DNA from: Methylobacterium organophilum
Lineage (GTDB): Bacteria; Pseudomonadota; Alphaproteobacteria; Rhizobiales; Beijerinckiaceae
Reading direction: 5' to 3'
Length of the DNA stretch: 64,000 bases
Assembly: GCF_022179465.1 (NCBI RefSeq)
Contig: NZ_BPQV01000013.1
Location: forward strand, 115,238-179,237
Every line of letters begins with the position of its first letter. Positions within the stretch are counted from its first letter, which is position 1. Made by a program: the position numbers and the translations under genes. The notes under the pieces are model-generated. The model made no database searches. It was not told the DNA's origin and saw nothing but the letters and a program-made list of their open reading frames with translations. This document shows, one piece after another, positions 26,008-34,551 of this stretch.

Positions 26008-27219
26008 ATGACGCTGGACCACGACGGAACCGCCCCCCTGCCCTCAGCGGAGGACGCGCGCCCTCTCCGGGTGGTGGTGGCCGTGCCCGTCCGCAATGAG
26101 GCCGAGCGGATCGGAGCCTGCCTCGCGGCCTTCGCGGCCCAGGGGGAGATCGGGACGCGCGGACTCGGCATCGTCCTGTTCCTCAACAATTGCACCGACG
26201 CGACGGCGGCGGTGGTCGCCTCCCTTCGCCCGCACCTGCCCTTTCCGGTCCGCGTGATCGCGCGCGTCTCCGCGGGGGCCAATGCCGGCTGGGCCCGGCG
26301 CGAGGCCATGGAGGAAGCCGCCCGCTGGCTGGAGGCGGCGGGCGCCCGCGACGGCGTCATCCTGACCTCCGACGCGGACAGCCGTGTGGCGCCGGACTGG
26401 GTCGCCCGCAATCTCGCCGCCATCGCGGCGGGCGCCGATGCCGTGGCCGGCCGGATCGCCCTCGATGCGGACGACGCGGCGCGGCTGCCCGCGGCCCTGC
26501 ACGCCCGCGGAAGGCTGGAGGGCACCTACGAGGCGCTCCTCACCGAGCTGGAGGCGCGGATCGACCCGATCCCGCACGATCCCTGGCCGCGGCATTGGAC
26601 CACCTCCGGCGCGACCCTCGCCGTTCGCCTGCCCGTCTATCGCCAGGTCGGCGGCATGCCGGCCCTGGCGGTCGGCGAGGACCGGGCCTTCGTTTCCTCG
26701 CTCCTGTCGAGCGACGCGCGGGTGCGGCACGATCCCGACATCGTCGTCGTGACCTCGGGCCGGCTCGACGGGCGGGCCCCGGGCGGCGCGGCCGATACGA
26801 TGAAGCGGCGCTGCGCGATCCCGGAGAGTCCGTGCGACCCGCGCCTGGAGGCCTTGCCGCGGGCCCTGTTCCGCTTCGCCGCGCGGCGATGGCTGCGGCG
26901 GCTGCATGCGAGCGGGCGCCTCGCCCGCACCGCCCTGTGGGCGCCCTGGCTCGGCCTTCGCGCCGATCGCGCGCGGGCGATCGCGGATTTGCCGAGCCTC
27001 GGCGCGGTGCTCGCGGTGGCGGAGCTGGAAAGCCCCCGCCTCGTCCATCACCCGCTGCGGCCCTCGCAGCTCCCGGCCCGGATCCGGCAGGCGCGGGCCT
27101 GCCTGGCCCTGCTCCGCGCGGGCCGGGGCTTCGTCGCCGGCCGCCTGCCCCGACCGGGGGCGGCGACCGTGATGGAGGGGGCCGCCAAGCCGCCCATCGA
27201 GCGGGCGGGCCATGCCTGA
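26008..27219 (+). CDS. Family 2 glycosyltransferase
   Basis: 403 residues from the ATG at 26008, preceded by GGAG; an in-frame ATG at 25909 is less likely. The GT-A fold is indicated by VVVAVPVRNEAERI at the start, LFLNNCTDAT and the metal-binding DxD in ILTSDADSRV. The acceptor-site part has VGEDRAFVS, resembling the EDxxF motif of the family. No strong transmembrane helices are seen, so it is probably cytosolic or peripheral. It starts a tightly packed cluster; its stop overlaps the phosphoesterase ATG. Confidence 0.88.
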   Translation: MTLDHDGTAPLPSAEDARPLRVVVAVPVRNEAERIGACLAAFAAQGEIGTRGLGIVLFLNNCTDATAAVVASLRPHLPFPVRVIARVSAGANAGWARREAMEEAARWLEAAGARDGVILTSDADSRVAPDWVARNLAAIAAGADAVAGRIALDADDAARLPAALHARGRLEGTYEALLTELEARIDPIPHDPWPRHWTTSGATLAVRLPVYRQVGGMPALAVGEDRAFVSSLLSSDARVRHDPDIVVVTSGRLDGRAPGGAADTMKRRCAIPESPCDPRLEALPRALFRFAARRWLRRLHASGRLARTALWAPWLGLRADRARAIADLPSLGAVLAVAELESPRLVHHPLRPSQLPARIRQARACLALLRAGRGFVAGRLPRPGAATVMEGAAKPPIERAGHA

Positions 27220-27724
27220 GACGGCGCGCCTCGCCTATCGCATCCAGAAGCACGCCGCGCGGCGGCTGCATTACGATGTCCGGCTGGAGCTCGGCGGCGT
27301 CCTGAAGAGCTGGGCGGTCACGCGCGGGCCGAGCCTCGTCGCCGGCGCGCGGCGTCTCGCCGTCGCGGTGGAGGATCACGGCCTGGACTATGCCGATTAC
27401 GAGGGAGTGATCGCGCCGGGCCGCTACGGGGCCGGCGTCGTGCTGCTGTGGGACCGCGGCCACTGGGTGCCGGAGGACAGCGACCCCCGGTCCGCGCTGG
27501 ATTCGGGGTCGCTCGCCTTCACCCTGCACGGGGAGAAGCTGCGGGGACGCTGGCGGCTCATGCGGATGAAGACGCGGGGGGGCGCGCGGCAGGTCTCCTG
27601 GCTGCTGGTCAAATCCAGGGACGAGGCGGCCCGCGGACCCGGCGCGCCGGACATTCTGGACGAACAGCCGCGGTCGGTTCTGACCGGCCGCACGATCGAG
27701 GAGATCGCCGCCGCGGCGGTCTGA
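27212..27724 (+). CDS. Stand-alone LigD-type 3'-phosphoesterase (PE) domain protein
   Basis: 170 residues, the whole protein being one PE domain. Catalytic residues are evident: QKHAARRLHYDVRLE (His14, His19, Asp21, Arg23) and VEDHGLDYADYEGVI with the second conserved His, then YGAGVVLLWDRG. In LigD this domain trims 3'-phosphate or ribonucleotide ends during non-homologous end joining, but here it is separate, with no ligase, polymerase or Ku in the window. The ATG overlaps the end of the glycosyltransferase gene by 8 bp. Its place in a sugar/lipid-like cluster is odd. Confidence 0.9.
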   Translation: MPETARLAYRIQKHAARRLHYDVRLELGGVLKSWAVTRGPSLVAGARRLAVAVEDHGLDYADYEGVIAPGRYGAGVVLLWDRGHWVPEDSDPRSALDSGSLAFTLHGEKLRGRWRLMRMKTRGGARQVSWLLVKSRDEAARGPGAPDILDEQPRSVLTGRTIEEIAAAAV

Positions 27725-27738
27725 CGGGAGCGCAGCAG

Positions 27739-28890
27739 ATGGACCAGGCGACGCCGCTCAATCTGGCCTACGACGCGATCGCGGCCGCGCGGGACGTGGC
27801 CTCCACGGCCGCCGCACGCGCGGAGGCGCAGGACCACGACGGCGGCTTCCCCGCCGAGGACGTCGCCGATCTCGCCCGCCTCGGGCTGCTCGCCGCGCCG
27901 GTTCCGGCGGAGGAACGGGGCGCCGGCCTCGGCGGGGAGCCGGGGGCCCGGGATCTCGCCGAGGTGCTGCGCCTCGTCGGCTATGGCAGCCTCCCCCTCG
28001 GTCGGCTCTACGAGGGCCACGTCAATGCCCTCCAGCTGGTGGCCCGCTACGGCGAGGCCGGCCAGCGCGCCCGCCTGTTCGCCGATGCGCGCGACGGACA
28101 CCTCTTCGGCGTCTGGAACACGGAGCCGCCCGAGGGCGGCCTGACCCTCGACTCCGGCACCGGCGGCGTGAGCCTGCGGGGCGTGAAGACCTTCGCCTCG
28201 GGGGCCGGCTTCGTGACGCGCGCCCTCGTGACCGGACGCCGCCCGGGGGAGGCCGAGCCGCTGATGCTGCTGGTGCCCCTGGAGCCCGGAACCCGCGCCG
28301 ATCTCTCCGCCTGGCGGGCACAGGGCATGCGCGCCTCGGCCACCGGCACCGTCGATTTCGGCGGCCTCGCCGTCCCCCCGGATGCCATCCTCGGCGGGCC
28401 GGACGACTACCATCGGCAGCCGGCCTTCTCGGGCGGCGCCTGGCGGTTCGCGGCGGTCCAGCTCGGCGGCATCGAGGCGGTGTTCGATGCCTGGCGCGCC
28501 CATCTCGGCCGGCACGGGCGCGGCGCCGACCCGCACCAGCTCGCGCGCCTCGGCGAGGGCGCCATCGCGGTCGAGACCGCCCGGCACTGGGTGGGCCGGG
28601 CGGCCGCCCTCGCCACGGAGGAGGCCCTTCCCGCGGATCGGATCGTCGCCTTCGTCAATCTGGCGCGCCTGGCCGTCGAGCGCGCGGGCCTCGAGGTGCT
28701 GCAGCTCGCCCAGCGTTCCGTCGGTCTGCAGGGCTTCCTGCGCGGGCACCCGCTGGAGCGGCGCGCGCGCGATCTCGCCACCTATCTGCGCCAGCCGGCG
28801 CCCGACCGGGCCCTCACGACGGCCGCCGCCGCGGTGCTGTCCGCGGAGGGGCCGGCGGGGGAGCTTTGGATCGCGGAGGGGAAACGCTGA
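27739..28890 (+). CDS. Acyl-CoA dehydrogenase family flavoprotein
   Basis: 383 residues from the ATG at 27739, preceded by GGGAG. It shows acyl-CoA dehydrogenase organisation: an N-terminal helical domain, a beta domain (FGVWNTEPPEGGLTL then GVKTFASGAG) and a C-terminal helical domain ending with LGLQ-like motif SVGLQGFLRG and RDLATYLRQP. The active-site glutamate is not obvious by eye. Such enzymes oxidise an acyl thioester or related substrate with FAD. It is 14 bp downstream of the PE gene and overlaps the PIG-L gene (TGATG), so it belongs to the cluster. Confidence 0.85.
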   Translation: MDQATPLNLAYDAIAAARDVASTAAARAEAQDHDGGFPAEDVADLARLGLLAAPVPAEERGAGLGGEPGARDLAEVLRLVGYGSLPLGRLYEGHVNALQLVARYGEAGQRARLFADARDGHLFGVWNTEPPEGGLTLDSGTGGVSLRGVKTFASGAGFVTRALVTGRRPGEAEPLMLLVPLEPGTRADLSAWRAQGMRASATGTVDFGGLAVPPDAILGGPDDYHRQPAFSGGAWRFAAVQLGGIEAVFDAWRAHLGRHGRGADPHQLARLGEGAIAVETARHWVGRAAALATEEALPADRIVAFVNLARLAVERAGLEVLQLAQRSVGLQGFLRGHPLERRARDLATYLRQPAPDRALTTAAAAVLSAEGPAGELWIAEGKR

Positions 28891-29627
28891 TGCGGGCGGA
28901 CGCTTTCCTCGCGGCTGCCGAGACGCTGCCCTTCGCCGATCTCCGCACCCTGGCCGGGGGCGGCGGCCTCGTGGTGATCGCCCCGCATCCGGACGACGAG
29001 AGCCTCGGCTGCGGCGGCCTGATCGCCCAGGCCCGTGCCCGGGGCATGCCCGTGCGCCTCGTCGTCGTGAGCGACGGCGCCGGCTCGCACCCGAACTCGC
29101 CGAGCTACCCGCCCGAGCGGCTGCGGGCCCTGCGCGAAGCGGAGACCCTGGCCGCCGGGCGGGCCCTCGGTCTCGACGCGGACAGCATCCATTTCCTGGG
29201 CCTGCCCGACCGGTTCGTGCCGGCCTCCGGCCCCGCGGCGGAGTCTGCGGCCGAGGCCATCGCCGCGCTCGCCCGCGCCTGCGGAGCGAGCGCCCTGTTC
29301 GTGACCTGGGCCCACGATCCGCATGGCGATCACCAGGCCGCCGCGGCCCTGGCCGGACTCGCCCGCCGCCGCCTTGGGGACGTGCGCCTCTTCGCCTATC
29401 CGATCTGGGGCTGGACGCTGCCCGGGGAGACGGAGGTAGGGGCCGCCCCGCGCGGGGTTCGCCTCGACATTGCGGGCGAACTCGCCGCGAAGGGCGCGGC
29501 GATCGCCGCCCACCGCTCGCAGACGACCGACCTCATCGACGACGATCCCGACGGGTTCCGGCTCGAGCCGACCATGCTGGCCCGCTTCGCCCGCCCCTTC
29601 GAGATCTTCCTGGAGATGCGGCCGTGA
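28890..29627 (+). CDS. PIG-L family N-acetylglucosamine-type deacetylase
   Basis: 245 residues from the ATG at 28890, overlapping the previous stop and preceded by GGAGGGG. Zn-binding motifs of the family are present: APHPDDESLGCGG (Asp/His/Asp) and WAHDPHGDHQ (second His set). It contains the mid-region VSDGAGSHPNSPSYP typical of LmbE-like enzymes. It would remove an acetyl group from an N-acetylated sugar or sugar-like compound. It is cytosolic. The next gene starts in a GTGA overlap. Confidence 0.93.
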   Translation: MRADAFLAAAETLPFADLRTLAGGGGLVVIAPHPDDESLGCGGLIAQARARGMPVRLVVVSDGAGSHPNSPSYPPERLRALREAETLAAGRALGLDADSIHFLGLPDRFVPASGPAAESAAEAIAALARACGASALFVTWAHDPHGDHQAAAALAGLARRRLGDVRLFAYPIWGWTLPGETEVGAAPRGVRLDIAGELAAKGAAIAAHRSQTTDLIDDDPDGFRLEPTMLARFARPFEIFLEMRP

Positions 29628-30235
29628 CCCGCCACACGACCTCCCTGCCCCCCGACTATTTCGAGGCGCGCTACGCCGCCGATCCGGACCCCTGGCGCTT
29701 CGCCACGAGCGCCTACGAGCGCGCGAAATACGCCGCCACCCTGGCGGCCCTGCCCCGCGCCCGCTACGCCTCGGCCCTGGAGATCGGCTGCTCCATCGGC
29801 GTCCTGACGCAGGCGCTGGCCGGCCGGTGCGCGCGCCTGCTCGGGCTCGATGTCGCGGAATCGGCCCTCCGCCAGGCCCGGGAGCGCTGCGGCGGCCTCG
29901 ACCATGTCCGCTTCGAGGCCAGGCAGGTCCCCGGGCAATGGCCGGACGGGGCCTTCGACCTGATCCTGCTCTCGGAGGTGGTCTATTATCTCGATGCGTC
30001 CGACGTGGGGCGTCTGGCGGAGCGCGTGCGCGCGAGCCTGCCGCCGGGCGGGGACGTCGTGCTGGTGCATTGGACGGGGGAGACGCATTACCCGCTGACG
30101 GGGGACGAGGCGGCCCGCCTCTTCATCGAGGCCACGGGCGGCTTCCTGCATTGCGTCGGGCAGGAGCGGACGCCCACATACCGCCTCGACGTCCTGCACC
30201 GATCTGCGAAAAACGCTCCGGCGGGACGCGCCTGA
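29624..30235 (+). CDS. NodS-like SAM-dependent methyltransferase
   Basis: 203 residues from the GTG at 29624, which overlaps the PIG-L stop by 4 bp. The N-terminus YFEARYAADPDPWRFATSAY is typical of NodS-family N-methyltransferases. SAM-binding motif I is ALEIGCSIGVLTQAL, with LLGLDVAESALRQA and LILLSEVVYYL. NodS methylates the deacetylated amine of Nod-factor precursors. Here it follows a deacetylase gene directly, which suggests the same order of reactions on a different substrate (inference). It is the last gene of the cluster. Confidence 0.9.
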   Translation: MTRHTTSLPPDYFEARYAADPDPWRFATSAYERAKYAATLAALPRARYASALEIGCSIGVLTQALAGRCARLLGLDVAESALRQARERCGGLDHVRFEARQVPGQWPDGAFDLILLSEVVYYLDASDVGRLAERVRASLPPGGDVVLVHWTGETHYPLTGDEAARLFIEATGGFLHCVGQERTPTYRLDVLHRSAKNAPAGRA

Positions 30236-30279
30236 GGCGGGGCCCGGCGATCGACGGCCGGAACCCCGGATGCGCGGTG

Positions 30280-30477
30280 TCAGAGCGCCGCTTCGATCTC
30301 ATCCTCGCGGACCGCCCGCTCGGCGAAGCCCGAACGGATGCGATAGGAGACTTCGCCGGACTGGTCCGCCGGCATCAGGCGGACGATCTCCGCCACGTCG
30401 GCGAAGCCGGTCTTGTCCGCCAGGGAGACGGGACGCAGGCGCTTCACCCGCTGGCCGAGCTTGAACTTGTGGGACAT
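30280..30477 (-). CDS. Small conserved hypothetical protein
   Basis: 65 residues starting at ATG 30477 with an excellent SD (AGGAGG, 5-nt spacer). The sequence is basic at the N-terminus (MSHKFKLGQRVKRL) and then SH3-like in pattern, with SGEVSYRIRSG and an acidic end. The composition suggests a small beta-barrel possibly binding nucleic acid or protein. No named family is recognised. It is convergent with the methyltransferase gene and lies 30 bp downstream of the DUF6481-like gene. Confidence 0.8.
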   Translation of the reverse strand: MSHKFKLGQRVKRLRPVSLADKTGFADVAEIVRLMPADQSGEVSYRIRSGFAERAVREDEIEAAL

Positions 30478-30507
30478 GACATCCTCCTGTGACGGGACGG
30501 CCTGCGC

Positions 30508-30876
30508 TCAGCGGCGCAGCTTGATCTTGGCCTTGCGCGCGGCGTAGCGCGCGTCGCGCTCGGCCTTCTGGGCGGCCTGGGCCGCCCGGGCTCGCTCGGC
30601 CATGGCCTCGCGCTCGGCGGCCTGCCGGGCGACCTCGGCCTGACGCGCCGCCTCGGCCTCGGCGGCCTTGCGCTCCTCCTCGGCGAGGCGAGCGAGTTCG
30701 CGCTGCTCGACACGCGCGGCCCGGGCCTCGGCGATGGCCCGGCGCTCGGCGGTGCGGGCCATCACGGCCGGGTCATCCGCGCCGGGGCGGCGGCGGAAGC
30801 GCTCGAGCATAGCCTGGCGCGCCTGCTGCTGAGCGGAAAGACGTCCGTCGAGTGCCGTCTGGTTGCTGAAGCTCAC
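30508..30876 (-). CDS. DUF6481-like helical protein
   Basis: 122 residues from a GTG at 30876 with AAGGA upstream; a longer frame runs through the terminator and is rejected. The protein is nearly all alpha helix, rich in Ala, Arg and Glu, with start SFSNQTALDGRLSAQQQA and end ERDARYAARKAKIKLRR, both recalled as typical of DUF6481. The basic tail may bind nucleic acid. Function is unknown. It sits just downstream of the cold-shock gene terminator. Confidence 0.78.
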   Translation of the reverse strand: MSFSNQTALDGRLSAQQQARQAMLERFRRRPGADDPAVMARTAERRAIAEARAARVEQRELARLAEEERKAAEAEAARQAEVARQAAEREAMAERARAAQAAQKAERDARYAARKAKIKLRR

Positions 30877-30931
30877 GTAGGATCCTTGCTGTGACCCGCG
30901 CCGCGAGGGGCTGGTCTCGGAAACGATGGTG

Positions 30932-30969
30932 CGAAAAAGCGAAGAAGCCGCCCCGTGGGGAGCGGCTTC
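30932..30969 (-). terminator. Rho-independent terminator of the cold-shock gene
   Basis: Read leftward, GAAGCCGC (30969-30962) pairs with GCGGCTTC (30951-30944) and the inner CCC/GGG also pairs; TTCGCTTTTTC follows. It lies 24 bp past the cold-shock protein stop. Confidence 0.8.
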
Positions 30970-30992
30970 GAAACATGGGCCGAAGAGACGGC

Positions 30993-31202
30993 TCAAGCGT
31001 TCTGGAGGTTGCCGGCCGACTGCTTCCCGGAGCGGCGATCCGTCTCCATCTCGTAGGAGACCTTCTGGCCCTCGACGAGGCCGCGCATTCCGGCGCGCTC
31101 CACGGCGGAGATGTGGACGAACACGTCCTTGGAGCCATCATCCGGCTGGATGAAGCCGAAGCCCTTCTGATCGTTGAACCATTTGACGGTACCGGTGCTC
31201 AT
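30993..31202 (-). CDS. Cold-shock domain protein (CspA family)
   Basis: 69 residues, the usual length for the family, from the ATG at 31202. RNP1 (KGFGFI, 13-18) and RNP2 (VFVHI, 27-31) single-strand nucleic-acid-binding motifs are intact, with [12 protein letters not shown] at the start. It acts as an RNA chaperone in the cytoplasm. The 5' region upstream is AT-rich and long, consistent with the structured leaders of csp genes, and an intrinsic terminator follows. Confidence 0.97.
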   Translation of the reverse strand: MSTGTVKWFNDQKGFGFIQPDDGSKDVFVHISAVERAGMRGLVEGQKVSYEMETDRRSGKQSAGNLQNA

Positions 31203-31652
31203 TTTATCCCTGTCGCTTCGCAGGCAGTCATGCGTAGGCACTTCGCCGCCTTGCAGCGGCAAAATAGTCGAAACCGATAGAAGACGAGAAATTCCGAACC
31301 GCCCTGCGAAGGCGAATACGGCCCAAATTCCGGGCTTAGATCGATAGACAATCAGTAGACCTTTACAACCCTCGCGGCAAGTCCCCAGGAAAAATTATGG
31401 AAAACGGCCGCAGAATTCATCTGCCGCACCGTGATTTTGATCGAAACGGTGCCTGTCATCGTATTTTTCTCGCCGCTTTTGCCTCGCTCCCGGCCGATGC
31501 CCTTGCCAGCGGCGTGACGGGGATGCGCGCGGCTTAACCTGAATTTAGCGGCGCGGACCGTTCAAGAGTCCGGGAGCCCGGCACGCTCCCGGCGGATCGT
31601 CCTCGTTCCGCCGCGTTCTGCATCGAGCCGTGTGAGCCCGGAGGTGAGGCTC
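31203..31652. other. Divergent upstream region of the csp gene and DUF1800 gene
   Basis: 450 bp. The segment 31263-31490 is clearly AT-richer than its surroundings and probably contains the csp promoter and 5' leader. The last 150 bp return to high GC. No ORF is convincing. Confidence 0.55.
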
Positions 31653-33179
31653 ATGAGGTCTGCGCATTCGATCTGCTGGCCCTCGGGCATCGCGGTCATC
31701 GTCGCCTGTTGGCTGATGGCGGCGCCGGCCCGCGCCGCCCCTCCGGCCGGCGACGACCTCGCCTTCCTCAATGCCCTGACCTGGGGCGCGAACGCTTCGA
31801 GCTACGCCGAACTGCACGCCAAGGGCCGGGAACGCTGGCTGCGCGAGCAGCTGCACCCCGCCGCGGCGGTGACCTTGCCCCCGGCCGCCGAAGCCGTGGC
31901 TGCGCCCCTGATACGGTCGGTCCCCCTGATCGACCGGGCCCGCGCGTTCGAGGCACAGCAGAAGGCGGCCCAGGCGGAGCCCGAAGGCGAGCCGCGCAAG
32001 GCGGCGCATCAGCTCTACCAGGCCGCCCTGAACACCGAGGCGCGGGACGCCGCGGCGCTCACGCTGATCCGGGCCCTCTACGCGCCCGATCAGATCCGCG
32101 AGCGCCTGACCTGGTTCTGGTTCAACCGCTTCAACGTTCACCAGCACAAGGCGAATCTGCGGCTGCTCGTCGGCGACTACGTCGACACGGCCATCCGTCC
32201 CCACGCCCTCGGCCGGTTTCGCGACCTGCTGATGGCGACGCTGCGCCACCCGGCCATGCTGCGCTACCTCGACAATGCCGAGAACGCCGCCGGCCATCTC
32301 AACGAGAACTACGCCCGCGAGATCATGGAGCTGCACACCCTGGGCGTCGGCGCCGGCTACAGCCAGGCCGATGTCGAGGCGCTGGCGCGCATCCTCACCG
32401 GGGTCGGCATCGACAGCCGGCCCGACGATCCGAAGCTCAAGCCCGAGCGGCAGGGCGACCTCGTCCGCGAGGGCCTGTTCCTCTTCAATCCGGCCCGGCA
32501 CGATTACAGCGACAAGGTCCTGCTCGGCCACCCGATCCGAGGCCGCGGCTTCGCGGAGATCGAGGAGGCCGTCGATCTCCTCTGCCGCCACCCCGCGACC
32601 GCTCGCAACGTGTCCCGCGCCCTGGCCAGCTACTTCACGGGCCGGGCGCCGGCCGAGGCCCTGGTGGACCGGCTCGCCGCCGTGTTCACGCGCAGCGACG
32701 GCGACGTCGCCGCGGTCATGGACGCCCTGGTCCATGCGCCGGACTTCGCCGCGGCCCTGGGCCAGCAGACCAAGGACCCCGTCCGCTACGTGCTTTCGGC
32801 CGTCCGCCTCGCCTATGACGGGCGCGTGGTGCTCAATACCGGCCCCATCCAGAACTGGCTGAACCGGCTGGGCGAGGGCCTGTTCAACCGCTCGACGCCC
32901 GACGGCTACCCGCTCGGCCCCGAAGCCTGGACCGGGCCGGGACAGATGATGACCCGCTTCGAGGTCGCCCGGCAGCTCGGCTCGGGGTCCGCCGGCCTGT
33001 TCAGGCCGCCCGGCCCAGATGCGGTGGAGGAGCCCGCCTTCCCGCTGTTGCAGAACGCGCTCTACTTCTCCGTCCTGTCCCGCGCGCTGAGCGCGAGCAC
33101 CCGCGCGGCCCTGGACCGGGCCATCTCCCCGCAGGACTGGAACACCCTCTACCTGTCCTCGCCCGAGTTCATGCAGTGA
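31653..33179 (+). CDS. DUF1800 secreted protein
   Basis: 508 residues from the ATG at 31653, preceded by GGAGGTGAG. The signal peptide has a hydrophobic core (about 11-25) ending AAPARA. Family motifs are visible: LTWFWFNRFNVH, then LRHPAMLRYLDN and AAGHLNENYAREIMELHTLGV, which are strongly conserved in DUF1800. The C-terminal region contains WTGPGQMMTRFEVA. The biochemical function is not established. It pairs with the DUF1501 gene 11 bp downstream, an association seen widely in bacteria. Confidence 0.93.
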   Translation: MRSAHSICWPSGIAVIVACWLMAAPARAAPPAGDDLAFLNALTWGANASSYAELHAKGRERWLREQLHPAAAVTLPPAAEAVAAPLIRSVPLIDRARAFEAQQKAAQAEPEGEPRKAAHQLYQAALNTEARDAAALTLIRALYAPDQIRERLTWFWFNRFNVHQHKANLRLLVGDYVDTAIRPHALGRFRDLLMATLRHPAMLRYLDNAENAAGHLNENYAREIMELHTLGVGAGYSQADVEALARILTGVGIDSRPDDPKLKPERQGDLVREGLFLFNPARHDYSDKVLLGHPIRGRGFAEIEEAVDLLCRHPATARNVSRALASYFTGRAPAEALVDRLAAVFTRSDGDVAAVMDALVHAPDFAAALGQQTKDPVRYVLSAVRLAYDGRVVLNTGPIQNWLNRLGEGLFNRSTPDGYPLGPEAWTGPGQMMTRFEVARQLGSGSAGLFRPPGPDAVEEPAFPLLQNALYFSVLSRALSASTRAALDRAISPQDWNTLYLSSPEFMQ

Positions 33180-33190
33180 GGAGGATCGCG

Positions 33191-34378
33191 ATGGATCGGC
33201 GGGACCTGCTCGGCGCGGCTCTGGCGCTGCCTCTCATGACGACCTCCGGGCGAGTCTGGGCCGCCCCACAGGCGGATACGCGGCTGCTCGTGGTCTTCCT
33301 CCGCGGCGCCTACGACGCGGCCAACACCGTCATCCCGACGGGAAGCGACTTCTACTACCAGGCGCGCCCGCACCTGGCCCTGGCCCGGGCGAACTCAGCC
33401 GATCCGGCGGCCGCCCTGCCGCTCGATGCGGAGTGGAGCCTGCATCCCGCGCTGCGCGACACGATCCTGCCGCTCTATGCCCAGGGACAGGCCGCCTTCG
33501 TGCCGTTCGCGGGCACCGACGACCTCACCCGCAGCCACTTCGAAACGCAGGACACGATCGAGCTCGGCCAGAGCCTCGGCGGCACCCGCGACTACAATTC
33601 CGGCTTCATGGGGCGTATGGCCGCCGAGCTGACCCGGGGCCGGCCGATCAGCTTCACCGAGCAGATGCCCCTCGTCTTCCGGGGCGGCGAGACGGTGCCG
33701 AACATCGCCATCAACGGGGTCGGCAAGCCCGGCATCGACGACCGGCAAGCGAAGCTGATCACCGCGATGTACGGCAACAGCGCCCTGCGCGCCGCCGTCG
33801 AGGAGGGCTTCCGGGTCCGCGACGAGGTCTATCACACGATCTCGGAGCATCAGGCACAGGCCGATCGCGGCGCCGTGTCCCCCAAGGGCTTCGAGCTCTC
33901 GGCCCGGCGCATCGGCCGGCTCATGCGCGAGGCCTTCAACCTCGGCTTCGTCGATGTCGGTGGCTGGGACACGCATGTGAACCAGGGCGCCGCGACGGGC
34001 TACCTCGCCGACCGGCTCGGCGAGCTCGGGAGAGGGCTCGCGGGGTTCCAGCAGGAGATCGGCGCGGGCTGGAGCCAGACGGTGGTGGTGGTGCTGTCGG
34101 AATTCGGGCGGACCTTCCGGGAGAACGGCAATCGCGGCACCGATCACGGGCACGGCAGCGTCTACTGGGTGCTCGGCGGCGGGGTGCGCGGCGGCCGCAT
34201 CGCCGGGCCGCAGGTCCGGGCGGACGAGGCCCACCTCTTTCAGAACCGGGACTTTCCGGTCCTCACCGATTACCGCGCCCTCCTCGCCGGCCTGTTCCAG
34301 CGCCTCTACGGGCTCGACCAGCGCGCCCTGGCGCGCGTCTTCGCCGAGGTCACGCCCGCCGATCTCGGCCTGTTGTGA
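33191..34378 (+). CDS. DUF1501 exported protein with twin-arginine-type signal
   Basis: 395 residues from the ATG at 33191 with GAGGAGG upstream; an in-frame GTG at 33176 would disrupt the signal. The N-terminus MDRRDLLGAALALPLM has an RR motif and hydrophobic core, suggesting Tat export. Family features are LVVFLRGAYDAANTV, THVNQG-type segments, VVLSEFGRTFRENGNRGTDH and GHGSVYWVLGG. DUF1501 belongs to the alkaline-phosphatase/sulfatase-like fold, with likely metal ligands in GTDHGHG. It is encoded with DUF1800; the joint role is unknown. Confidence 0.93.
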   Translation: MDRRDLLGAALALPLMTTSGRVWAAPQADTRLLVVFLRGAYDAANTVIPTGSDFYYQARPHLALARANSADPAAALPLDAEWSLHPALRDTILPLYAQGQAAFVPFAGTDDLTRSHFETQDTIELGQSLGGTRDYNSGFMGRMAAELTRGRPISFTEQMPLVFRGGETVPNIAINGVGKPGIDDRQAKLITAMYGNSALRAAVEEGFRVRDEVYHTISEHQAQADRGAVSPKGFELSARRIGRLMREAFNLGFVDVGGWDTHVNQGAATGYLADRLGELGRGLAGFQQEIGAGWSQTVVVVLSEFGRTFRENGNRGTDHGHGSVYWVLGGGVRGGRIAGPQVRADEAHLFQNRDFPVLTDYRALLAGLFQRLYGLDQRALARVFAEVTPADLGLL

Positions 34379-34551
34379 GGGGTGGGGGCGCTCCGGCTCG
34401 CGGGAGGACGCGGACCGGACAGAGCCGTCCCCTCGGGTTCGCGCATCCCGCTCTTCGCGGTCACGAGGCGGCGATCGCACCCGCTGCGAAACACCACGAC
34501 GAGAAAGACGTCCAAAGCCGCAAGAGCATTATTGCCTGAATAGACAGCCTT

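Noticed and set aside
23224-26022. 932-codon minus-strand frame opposite the GGDEF-EAL gene
   Set aside because: Antisense shadow of a gene with intact domain motifs; the peptide is Arg/Gln/Gly rich without family resemblance.
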